A stretch of 64,000 nt of DNA from an uncultured Saprospiraceae bacterium. GTDB taxonomy: Bacteria; Bacteroidota; Bacteroidia; Chitinophagales; Saprospiraceae. The stretch is taken from positions 1-64,000 of the forward strand of contig CALLFA010000086.1 of the NCBI GenBank assembly GCA_937997635.1. Reading direction: 5' to 3'. The first letter of the stretch is position 1, and each line of letters begins with the position of its first letter. Both the position numbers and the translations under genes were made by a program. This document shows, in pieces, positions 21,701 to 29,598 of this stretch. The notes below the pieces were generated by a model that ran no database searches, had not been told where the DNA came from, and saw nothing but the letters and a program-made list of their open reading frames with translations.

Positions 21701-22123
21701 AATCAAAATGCCTTCGACGGTGAATTATATGAAGAGCAATTGGCTAATTTCACCAGACAAGATGACAAATTGCATTATGTCATTTATGTATTATACGATT
21801 GCGATCTTGCTAAAATGAAAAGTGCAAAAGTTGCTATTGCTGGATACAATAACAAATTTCACAAATTAGCTAAACTAAGAATGTCCAATATCTTCCTCAA
21901 TCCAGAGGATAAATCTCAAGTAGTCTTAATCAGAAGTTTTGACAACAGAGCAAAGGCACTCGAATATATGACCATCGCAAATAGAAACATCAAGGATCAT
22001 CTCAAACCTGAAGAGTTCAGCTATGACATGTTTGCGGTCACACAAAACAATTATAGAGAAGTCATGAAACAAAAAACGACTAAGAACTACGAGGCGTTTT
22101 ATGATATACACTATATACAGTAG
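18704..22123 (+). CDS. TPR lipoprotein resembling SprE/PorW (type IX secretion) with charged coiled-coil insertion
   Basis: Lipobox VSSCKTT; N-terminal WVGKQYHDLTARFNGYYNADVIYDE typical of SprE/PorW; TPR body; Glu/Lys-rich segment encoded at ~19150-19900. Confidence 0.75.
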   Translation: MLKNILLFIVSLSIIIGVSSCKTTKKEGEIGWVGKQYHDLTARFNGYYNADVIYDETLVILENQYQDNYNQLLPVYPEISIENPESQAQELDRAIEKVAVVSNLHPGSKWVDDCYVMMGKVQYLKQDYESAEETLKYFSENFNPADPNSRAFNATKKEDPNEVRRNEQKEKKKIREIERKKEEEQRKEDNKLKEKLKEAQDKVKEKVRKVKDDKHKFTEDRKKDFADLRKKQRELRDKAKSVYDKELKKLKDDIKKRKENLTAAQRKERENERDRKLKERENAAKNNDRSAKRKKSEIEAEKQAKELERQKSAALLSKTEQLEKELEQKQAELEAFQAKRAEEKEAQLAANTKAVEDFQAETDRLEEEYDSKEEDIVQQEENRQNAEEEKEAEAIVNPFDEQLAGEDEQEEKEDNIKTRDNIGKAGFMKHRPAYAEGQYWLAMTYIERQNYFVADYILKSLAENSSISKDVAKKLPAARAHLYLKQEREDLAPSMLQEAMEIADKKQDRARYAFILAQLMEKRGQYAEASEAFESARKMSPAYDMKFNAQLANLRTEWLAGLSSMDESQKKLNKLTRDVKNYDFLDQIYVTKAEMFMAAGNQEEALLAFKEATRYGSDSPQRKAESFYRLASLFYGTDDYVNAKLYYDSTLQVMPEKDDRYLDVKRLNENLTAVAESAMLVAKQDSLLALSNLSEEELEKWALEKYERENKNEDTEAAPLIARPNTRRPSFGNQANSSFFAYNSLVLEKGKFDFNRKWGDRPLQDNWRRSSEISETLLVDDPEIEVPDENEIAEQEAIAQILREVPVGAAQRKTAEIKLQAAMYDLGTSLRNNLDNYEKSNNVLTEYVKRFPTSDKLINVYYYLYLNHTDLGQTSEANVYLQLIKSGFPDSDFAKTLENPAYVEQLETEQKKLDDYYEETYRKFDAGQYESAFEMASQAPEIFGEENEYAAKLGLVAVMSQGAIDGKEFYITELKKFIQTYPNTPETTRASEILRFLRGNQNAFDGELYEEQLANFTRQDDKLHYVIYVLYDCDLAKMKSAKVAIAGYNNKFHKLAKLRMSNIFLNPEDKSQVVLIRSFDNRAKALEYMTIANRNIKDHLKPEEFSYDMFAVTQNNYREVMKQKTTKNYEAFYDIHYIQ

Positions 22124-22145
22124 ATAAACCTGTTATAGAAGATAA

Positions 22146-22250
22146 GCCCAAGATGTAATCTAGGAATTCATCGGCATTCATTTTGCCTCGTCGTGTATTG
22201 GCAATATTCTAGAGTTGCTGTTCGAGTTGTTTTTTCTGTTCTTCGCTCAT
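22146..22250 (-). pseudogene. hsdM (type I R-M methyltransferase subunit) N-terminal remnant
   Basis: Minus-strand translation MSEEQKKQLEQQL*NIANTRRGKMNADEFLDYILG closely matches the HsdM N-terminus (…QLEQQLWNIANTLRGKMNADEFRDYILGFIFYKYLSEK); TGG to TAG stop and truncation. Confidence 0.85.
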
Positions 22251-23355
22251 TATACTTCTTCAGTTAATAGGGTGATGGTTTGATGCCAATAATAAAAGAT
22301 AGATTTATCTGGTTGCTTTTTTAGTCTATTTAAGTAGGCATAGTCTTGATTCTCGATATTTAAGTCTTTGATGTCTTGTCCTTCGTAGTAAGCGATAGGA
22401 CTCATATCGTTTTTGATAATTTTGGCAACCATTAAAGCGACTCGTGCAGATGCTGCCATGGCATTTTCGATTCTGAAATGTCCTTCCATTAAATAGCCAG
22501 CACCAAATGATCTGATACCTTTCTCTAAAAGTTTAAAATTGTCCTTTGAACGTTTATCTGGATTTCGTTCTCTTCTTGCGATGGTAAGACAAGTCTCAAA
22601 AGTGTCATCAAGTACAACTTCTACTGTTTTATCATAGCCTCCTTGTGTTGATTTTCTAAAGCCGATTTCCTGTTCTGCATGAAGTCGGAAACTATCTGCA
22701 ACAATTTCCATGTTCGATACATTTTCAAAGAGTCTGCTGAGATCGTATAACTGTTTTGAAATTTCTGTCGTTGAATCTCTATCTCCTTTAAAGTAGGGTA
22801 TCCCTATAGTGTTCGGAGCAAATGCTGTTAGTTTATCTCCAGTTATGGCATCAATGGAAGGAGTTTGTACAGTTGTTTCGTTTTCTGTTTCTATCCATTT
22901 GGTCTGAATTGAAGATTCCGTAAATTCTGGATAAATAGATTTTTCTATAAGTATGTCCAATAGAATTCCTCCTGGTACATTCGCGTTAACAACTGATTCA
23001 AAATTAAATTTATAATGTGCTTTTGGAACTCCTCCTTGTAGCTCCTATGTTCGTCAAGATCCCACTTTTCAAATCTTGAATCCTCCACAATTTCATCGAG
23101 CATATTTTCAACTTCTTCCCGTTCAGATTGACAGACAATATCTATATCAATTGAAAATCTCGTTCCCTCATCGAGAAGTAGGACTAAACTTGTTCCGCCT
23201 TTGAAAGTAAAATCAAGACCTTTGTTCTTTAACCTTTCTAATAGGTGTAAGGCGTAAATCATTCGTTCAAGTATTCCAACTTGAATTGACTTATGTTTCT
23301 TCTGTTGTTTGAAGCTATCTAACCATTCTCTTGTGAAGCATTTTTCCGAAATCAT
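22250..23355 (-). pseudogene. AbiEii/AbiGii nucleotidyltransferase toxin, frameshifted
   Basis: N-terminal ORF 22945..23355 has FKGGTSLVLLLDEGTRFSIDIDI; the continuing frame reads GGVPKAHYKFNFESVVNANVPGGILLDILIEKS into ORF 22250..22960; frame break near 23030-23037. Confidence 0.85.
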
Positions 23356-24116
23356 TCTATCATATCTTTTATCAGGTGGTTCAAATTATTGTTTAAGAAT
23401 GATTTTAATTCATCTGCCCTATCTCTACGCTTAGCGTAGCTAAATAGGCGAGTATAATTTATTGTATACTGTTTTACGGCGTTCTCGAACAAATGAGTCA
23501 TTTCAGATCCTTGATAGAAGTAGAATAGTTTATCATCAGAGAATAAGTCCACCAAAATTTTTTCAAGTTGTGGAATTGGAATCTCATTTTTTTTGATTGT
23601 TTGTTTTGCTAATGGTGATCTTGTGATCAGCTTTTTAATCACAACAGGTTTTCTGCTCTCAGTTATATACAGATCGATCTCTTTTTCATAGGGATTGAGA
23701 TATAACTCATATTTGAAATTATCTTTTAGGCGGAAATAGAGGTCTTGTTCAAATCCTTTTTCTATTTCGATTATGATTATTTCTTTACTAGATTGGTGTT
23801 GAAGAAATTCATTTAACCAAGATGTTTCCCAGAGGCAGTACTTTAGATCATTGAAGTATTCCTTTGTTGTTCTACTTAGTTTAAGCAGTTCTGAGGATAT
23901 TTCAGGTTTATAATTGGGTTTAAAGCTTATGGCATAGCATCCTCTTTTCACGCTTTTAATGATATTTTTATCCTTTAGATCATAGATTCTCCATCCAAGC
24001 GTTCCTTTTTTGAGGTTTGGTTCAAAATATCTATAGAAGTCATATAGTTCATCTCTTGAGAATGAGTCCCTTTCCTTGAATTCCTCGATTAATCTATGTT
24101 CAAAAATCTTCGACAT
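23352..24116 (-). CDS. AbiEi-like antitoxin/transcriptional regulator (DUF6577-like)
   Basis: N-terminal wHTH-like (FSRDELYDFYRYFEPNLKKGTLGWRIYDLKDKNIIKSVKRGCY), 4-bp overlap with the AbiEii ORF; start MSKIFEHRL at 24116. Confidence 0.72.
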   Translation of the reverse strand: MSKIFEHRLIEEFKERDSFSRDELYDFYRYFEPNLKKGTLGWRIYDLKDKNIIKSVKRGCYAISFKPNYKPEISSELLKLSRTTKEYFNDLKYCLWETSWLNEFLQHQSSKEIIIIEIEKGFEQDLYFRLKDNFKYELYLNPYEKEIDLYITESRKPVVIKKLITRSPLAKQTIKKNEIPIPQLEKILVDLFSDDKLFYFYQGSEMTHLFENAVKQYTINYTRLFSYAKRRDRADELKSFLNNNLNHLIKDMIE

Positions 24117-24130
24117 GATTACCCAATTTA

Positions 24131-24204
24131 TGCCAAAAATAAGAATAATTGGCAAATATTAGAAATCTAATAAATGCCAGTAAATAAGAATACTGGTAAA
24201 TATT
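24131..24204 (-). promoter_or_regulatory. Paired operator-like palindromes upstream of abiEi-like gene
   Basis: GCCAAaaataagaataaTTGGC (24132-24153) and GCCAGTAaataagaaTACTGGT (24176-24197), each followed by aaatatt; direct repeat with 44-bp spacing. Confidence 0.7.
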
Positions 24205-24373
24205 TGCAAAACCTTGTGTGGGTGGAAAAAGATTGTGGGAGGCGGAAAAAGCAATGTGTCTGATAAGAATCTTTGCTCTTTTTTGAAAGTTGGCAAAATT
24301 CACCTGTAGCTTTTCAATTATTCCAAAGGCTCATTTTTACTTTTCTATCATCAGCTTGCATGTAACTTTCTTA

Positions 24374-24381
24374 TATCTTTG
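24374..24381 (+). promoter_or_regulatory. Bacteroidota -7 promoter box (TAnnTTTG) for pheT
   Basis: TATCTTTG 19 nt before the pheT ATG at 24400. Confidence 0.6.
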
Positions 24382-24399
24382 CACACGAACGCAAAGCTT

Positions 24400-26838
24400 A
24401 TGAAGATTTCACTGAATTGGTTGTCTGATTACATTAATATCCCAGTTTCTCCAGAAGAACTATCTGATATACTTACTGACCTAGGTCTCGAAGTGGAAGG
24501 TATGGAAAAGATAGAAGGTGTCCCTGGAGGATTAGCTGGTGTAAAAGTTGGTTATGTCGTTGAATGTGGAAAACATCCAAATGCCGATAGATTATCTTTG
24601 ACGAAAGTAGAGCTTGGAATTGGAGATCCCGTACAAATAGTCTGTGGAGCACCCAATGTGGCTCAAGGCCAAAAAGTATTGGTCGCTACAGTTGGCACAA
24701 AACTTTACCCGCATGGTGGAGAGCCATTTAAAATCAAAAAAGGGAAAATAAGAGGAGAAGTATCTGAAGGAATGATATGTGCGGAGGACGAATTAGGGTT
24801 AGGCTCTGATCATGAGGGGATCATGGTATTGTCTGAAGATGCAATTATTGGTCAAGATGCAAAAGACCACCTTGACTTGGAAGAGGATGTGATCTACGAT
24901 ATTGGCTTGACACCAAATAGGTCAGATGCAACTTCTCATATTGGTGTGGCCAGAGACCTGTTGGCTTATTTTAAAGTGCATGATTTAGAACACACAGGTA
25001 TAAAGCTGCCTGACACCTATAATTTCAGCATGGAAAAAAGAGACTTTAACCATGTCACCGTAGATATTCAGGATCTCGTCGGTTGTCCACGATATTCTGC
25101 TGTGTCCCTCAGTGAAGTCAATGTCAAAGAATCGCCAGATTGGATTAAAAAACGTTTGGCATCAGTAGGTGTGCGATCAATCAATAATATAGTTGACATT
25201 ACAAATTTTGTTTTGCATGAAACTGGTCAGCCTTTGCATGCATTTGATCTCCAAAAAATAGCAGGTGAAAAAGTGATCGTTCAGAATCTTCCGGCAGGTA
25301 CCAAATTCACGACTTTAGACGAAAAAGAACGGACATTAGCTGAAGATGATCTGATGATTTGTAATGGCAATAACGAAGGCATGTGCATAGCTGGAATTTT
25401 TGGTGGCATCACGAGTGGTGTGACGGAATCCACAAAGCATATTTTCTTAGAGTCCGCTCATTTCAACGCTAAGAGAATTCGAGTATCGAGTACTAGGCAC
25501 TTATTGCGTACCGACGCTGCAATGAGATTTGAAAAAGGAACAGACCCAAATGAAACAATATTTGCACTCAAAAGAGCGGCCCAGTTAATGGAATCTTTAG
25601 CCGATGCCATCATCAGTTCGGATGTCATTGATGTTTATCCAGAGGAGATCAAACCAGCAGCCATTCATGTGACATACAAAAAAGTGAATGATTTGATAGG
25701 TATCGAATTGTCAAGAGAGACGATATCACGAATTCTTGACGCTTTAGATATAGAAATCATTTCTACAACGGATGATTCATTTACGGTACAAGTCCCTACG
25801 AATAAGGCTGATGTCACTAGAGATGTTGACATTGTAGAAGAGATATTAAGAGTCTATGGATTTAATAATGTCCCTTTCTCTTCAAAAATGACAACTTCCA
25901 TCTCGTTTACCAAGCAACCAGACCCGATGGCTGTCCAAGAGTCTTTAAGTGAATTGCTTGTATCCAAGGGCTACTCAGAAATGATGAATTTGTCCATCAC
26001 ACAATCTGAGAAATATAAAAAGGTGTTGCCAGAATATGAAGATAAATTCATCTACATTAATAACACCTCTAATATTCATCTCGATATCATGAGGCCAGAG
26101 ATGATGTTACCTGCTTTACAAACATTGCAATACAACAAAAACAGGCAACTAAAAGACATTAAATATTTTGAGTTTGGAAGAAGCTATCACAGCGGAGAAG
26201 TGCGAAAAGAGGATAAACATCTGATACTACTGTTGAGTGGTCAATTAGATAAACAGAGTTGGCACAGCGATAGTCGCCACACTGATTTTTACGATTTGCG
26301 AAGAGTTGTGGATGAGATCCTTAGTCGCACTGGTGCAAGTTCTTACAAAGTCAGCGAAATTCAAGACAGTTCAAAATGGGAATATGGACTTACCTATGAG
26401 AGAGGCAAAGATCACATCGTCAGTTTTGGTAGTGTAAAAAGAGATGTCTTGACAGTAAGTGATATTTCTGATGATGTTTTCTATGCTGAATTTGATTTGG
26501 AAATGCTACATAAGTTGACAAGTCAGTCAAAGACAAAGATCAAACCAATCAGTAAATTTCCTACGATTCGTCGTGACTTAGCGATGGTCATAGACAATCA
26601 ATGCACATTCTCAGAAATAGAAGCGATAATCAAAAAGGCTGATAAAAAGCTCATCAAAGATGTCAACCTGTTTGATGTGTATAAAAATGAAGATCAACTG
26701 GGTACAGGTAAAAAATCTTATGCAGTCAGTATCGTATTCGAAGATGATTCAAAAACCTTGCAGGATAAGGACATTGACCCGATCATTAAGCATGTGATGA
26801 AAATGCTTGAAGATAAATTGGGGGCATCATTGAGGTAA
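24400..26838 (+). CDS. pheT: Phenylalanine-tRNA ligase beta subunit
   Basis: MKISLNWLSDYINIPVSPEELSDILTDLGLEVEG, tRNA-binding domain, FDX-ACB C-terminus. Confidence 0.97.
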   Translation: MKISLNWLSDYINIPVSPEELSDILTDLGLEVEGMEKIEGVPGGLAGVKVGYVVECGKHPNADRLSLTKVELGIGDPVQIVCGAPNVAQGQKVLVATVGTKLYPHGGEPFKIKKGKIRGEVSEGMICAEDELGLGSDHEGIMVLSEDAIIGQDAKDHLDLEEDVIYDIGLTPNRSDATSHIGVARDLLAYFKVHDLEHTGIKLPDTYNFSMEKRDFNHVTVDIQDLVGCPRYSAVSLSEVNVKESPDWIKKRLASVGVRSINNIVDITNFVLHETGQPLHAFDLQKIAGEKVIVQNLPAGTKFTTLDEKERTLAEDDLMICNGNNEGMCIAGIFGGITSGVTESTKHIFLESAHFNAKRIRVSSTRHLLRTDAAMRFEKGTDPNETIFALKRAAQLMESLADAIISSDVIDVYPEEIKPAAIHVTYKKVNDLIGIELSRETISRILDALDIEIISTTDDSFTVQVPTNKADVTRDVDIVEEILRVYGFNNVPFSSKMTTSISFTKQPDPMAVQESLSELLVSKGYSEMMNLSITQSEKYKKVLPEYEDKFIYINNTSNIHLDIMRPEMMLPALQTLQYNKNRQLKDIKYFEFGRSYHSGEVRKEDKHLILLLSGQLDKQSWHSDSRHTDFYDLRRVVDEILSRTGASSYKVSEIQDSSKWEYGLTYERGKDHIVSFGSVKRDVLTVSDISDDVFYAEFDLEMLHKLTSQSKTKIKPISKFPTIRRDLAMVIDNQCTFSEIEAIIKKADKKLIKDVNLFDVYKNEDQLGTGKKSYAVSIVFEDDSKTLQDKDIDPIIKHVMKMLEDKLGASLR

Positions 26839-27014
26839 AGCCAGTTGAAAACCTTTAGCTCACTTTAGAATGAGAGGGCGAACAAAAAGGTATCTCGACC
26901 ATCTAGCGACCTCTTTGTATAATTTTAGTTTACTGCCTGGTGCAAACCGGTTGAATTCCTCTGTACTAGCCAAAACTCCATTCTCAACCAAAAACATCGT
27001 ATATTGAGACAATT

Positions 27015-27296
27015 ATGGAGGATGTTGTTCAAAAAATAAGTTTGATTGAACATAAACTAAAAAGAGTTCTCCAAACGTTAGTTGATAAAAACAAAGATCT
27101 CTTAGAGGAAAACCAAAATTTACATAAAGAAAGGGTCCGTTTGTTAGAAAAAATTGAAGATTACAAGACGAAACTTGTGAAATTTGAGAAAAGTGAGGAC
27201 TCGGAGAAGAAAGAGTTGGAGGAAGTGAGGGTAAAACTGAAAGATTATATATCTGAGATAGATTCTTGTATAGAATTGTTGCACATAGATGGATAA
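27015..27296 (+). CDS. Small coiled-coil protein preceding zapA
   Basis: 93-aa Glu/Lys-rich heptad protein, overlapping the zapA start. Confidence 0.75.
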   Translation: MEDVVQKISLIEHKLKRVLQTLVDKNKDLLEENQNLHKERVRLLEKIEDYKTKLVKFEKSEDSEKKELEEVRVKLKDYISEIDSCIELLHIDG

Positions 27297-27579
27297 TACG
27301 CGTGTAAAAGACATGACGCTTCGAATTTCTGGAAGAAGTTACCCAATAAAGGTAAATCCAGAAGATGAAGAGCATATCCATCAGATGGAAAAGCAGATTA
27401 ACAATAAAATCCAATTCTATAAAGTGGAATTTAAAGACATCGATCATCAGGACGCCTTAACCATGACTCTACTTACCTACGCATTCGATTTAAATAAATT
27501 AAAACAACAGAATGCTGACTTCTCCAAAATTGGGCAAAAACTTGAATCATTAGAATCTATTATAGATCAAGCCTCGTAA
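27289..27579 (+). CDS. zapA: Cell division protein ZapA
   Basis: DMTLRISGRSYPIKVNPEDEEHIHQMEKQINNKI, ZapA domain; upstream of rny. Confidence 0.85.
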   Translation: MDNTRVKDMTLRISGRSYPIKVNPEDEEHIHQMEKQINNKIQFYKVEFKDIDHQDALTMTLLTYAFDLNKLKQQNADFSKIGQKLESLESIIDQAS

Positions 27580-27671
27580 CAAGCCCAGATCCTTTCCCAA
27601 GCAGGTGTTCATAAAAGTTGAGCACTTTATTTTTGAAAAAGCTGTACATGTGCAGCACAAACCAATATAAA
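27580..27671 (+). ncRNA. Candidate structured RNA (possible 6S-like) between zapA and rny
   Basis: Two hairpins: GUGUUCA-uaaaagu-UGAGCAC and GCUGUA-caug-UGCAGC-like; no coding role in the spacer. Linkage to zapA recalls zapA-ssrS of gammaproteobacteria. Confidence 0.3.
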
Positions 27672-29330
27672 ATGGATCCAATACTTGGAATTATAGGTCT
27701 CATTGTAGGAGCAATCGCAGGATTTTTTGGAAATCGTGTCATTGCAGGCAAATCAAATCAAGCGAGAATTGAAGAAGTAAATAAAAAAGCTGATTTGACT
27801 CTTGAAGAAGCAAGAATCAGTTCTAAACGCGTCATTGATGAAGCCCAAATGAAAGCCGATAAAATCATCAGTAAAGCTGAGTCTAAGAACGAAAGCATCA
27901 AGCAAAAGAAGATATCTGAAGCAAAGAACAAATTTGCTAAAATGAAATCCGACTTCGAAAGCTATAAATCAGAGCAGAAAGTCTCAATGAAAGAGCGCGA
28001 AATGACTGCTATTTCGTTAGAAAAAGACCTCAAACAAAAAACAAATGCGTTTAAGGCGGAGAAAGAAGCGATAGAGCATAAAGAGTCAGAGGTCAAAGCA
28101 ATCAAATCGAACCTAGAAAAGCAGCTTAAAATAGTAGCTAAGAAAAAGGAAGAGCTCGATAATGCGAATGAAAAAATCATCAAAGAGTTAGAAAAAGTAT
28201 CTAATCTCACAGAAGCAGAAGCTAAAGAGCAAGTACTCGAAGCTGTTAAAGCAAAAGCGAAAAATGACGCCATGGTACTCGAAAGAGAAGCTTTATCGAT
28301 GGCTAAGGAAAACGCAAACAAAGAAGCGAAAAAAATAATCATCCAAAGCATTCAGCGGATGTGCGCTGAGTATACTATCGAAAATACTGTCAGTGTTTTC
28401 AATCTTGATTCGGATGACATCAAAGGTCAGATCATAGGTAGAGAAGGACGTAACATCAGAGCTCTTGAAGCTGCGACAGGTGCTGAAATCGTTGTAGACG
28501 ATACACCTGAAGCAATCGTCATCTCTTCTTTTGATCCCATTAGAAGAGAAATATGTCGACTCTCATTGAAGAGATTGGTATCTGATGGCCGTATACACCC
28601 TGCTAAAATCGAGGAAACAGTTGCTAAGGTCAAAAAGCAATTGGAAGAACAGATTAAAGAAATTGGAGAGCGTACGGTTATTGATCTTGACATACATGGC
28701 TTACACCCTGCATTGGTGCGGATGATTGGTAGAATGAGATTCCGTTCCTCTTACGGTCAGAACCTACTCAAACACTCCATCGAAACAGCAACTCTCTGCT
28801 CAACCATGGCAGCAGAAATTGGCCTCAGCAGCAAACAAATAAAACTAGCCAAAAGAGCCGGACTACTCCATGATATTGGTAAAGTCGCTGAAGAAGAATC
28901 AGAGTTGCCTCACGCATTACTCGGTATGGAAATGTGTAAGAAATACAAAGAACATCCAGCAGTACTAAATGCTGTCGGTGCTCACCACGACGAGATCGAA
29001 ATGAATAACATCATCTCCCCTCTTGTTCAGGCCTGTGATGCGATCTCAGGTGCAAGACCAGGTGCAAGAAGAGAAATTTTAGAAAGTTATCTCAAGCGAA
29101 TTGGAGAACTTGAAGACTTAGCGATGGCTCATGAAGGCGTCCAAAAAGCATATGCAATGCAAGCTGGTCGAGAACTTCGAGTGATTGTCGAAAGCGATAA
29201 AGTGAGTGACGGATATGTAGACGATCTATCCTTTATGATTTCTAAAAAAATCGAAGAAGAGATGCAGTATCCTGGTCAGGTGAAAGTAACCGTCATCCGA
29301 GAAAAACGTGCAGTCAGTTTTGCGCGATAA
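27672..29330 (+). CDS. rny: Ribonuclease Y
   Basis: TM anchor, coiled coil, KH ([31 protein letters not shown]) and HD domain ([11 protein letters not shown]). Confidence 0.96.
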   Translation: MDPILGIIGLIVGAIAGFFGNRVIAGKSNQARIEEVNKKADLTLEEARISSKRVIDEAQMKADKIISKAESKNESIKQKKISEAKNKFAKMKSDFESYKSEQKVSMKEREMTAISLEKDLKQKTNAFKAEKEAIEHKESEVKAIKSNLEKQLKIVAKKKEELDNANEKIIKELEKVSNLTEAEAKEQVLEAVKAKAKNDAMVLEREALSMAKENANKEAKKIIIQSIQRMCAEYTIENTVSVFNLDSDDIKGQIIGREGRNIRALEAATGAEIVVDDTPEAIVISSFDPIRREICRLSLKRLVSDGRIHPAKIEETVAKVKKQLEEQIKEIGERTVIDLDIHGLHPALVRMIGRMRFRSSYGQNLLKHSIETATLCSTMAAEIGLSSKQIKLAKRAGLLHDIGKVAEEESELPHALLGMEMCKKYKEHPAVLNAVGAHHDEIEMNNIISPLVQACDAISGARPGARREILESYLKRIGELEDLAMAHEGVQKAYAMQAGRELRVIVESDKVSDGYVDDLSFMISKKIEEEMQYPGQVKVTVIREKRAVSFAR

Positions 29331-29598
29331 TCTCGGCTAATTATCAATTAATCATTTTAGTTAAGCTTACCAATAGCTGCACCCTTAGACGTGTTGTGTT
29401 AAGAGTTAGTCAGATGTAATAGTTGCGCCTTTATCTTCGTATTTGAAACTGGTTAAAATACGAAAAGCTAGTTTATGTTGCCCTATTTGCCCCAGTTCTT
29501 ACATTTTCTGTTATTCATTCGTTAAATGACTCCATCTAGTCTAAAATAATGCAAACTTTATACACATATTTCGTTTATATTTATACAGAATTGAATCT

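Noticed and set aside
24100-24303. 67-aa minus ORF upstream of the abiEi-like gene
   Set aside because: Overlaps the operator palindromes and reads like non-coding sequence (low-complexity Phe/Tyr/Leu).
26940-27005. tRNA-like 3' end (ggttgaattcc...gcca) before the zapA-preceding gene
   Set aside because: No acceptor/D/anticodon stems can be paired upstream; the loop lacks the GTTCRA pattern.
29438-29462. CGTATTT...AAATACG inverted repeat between rny and the protease gene
   Set aside because: No T-tract or partner motif and only 7-bp arms; not enough to call a terminator or operator.
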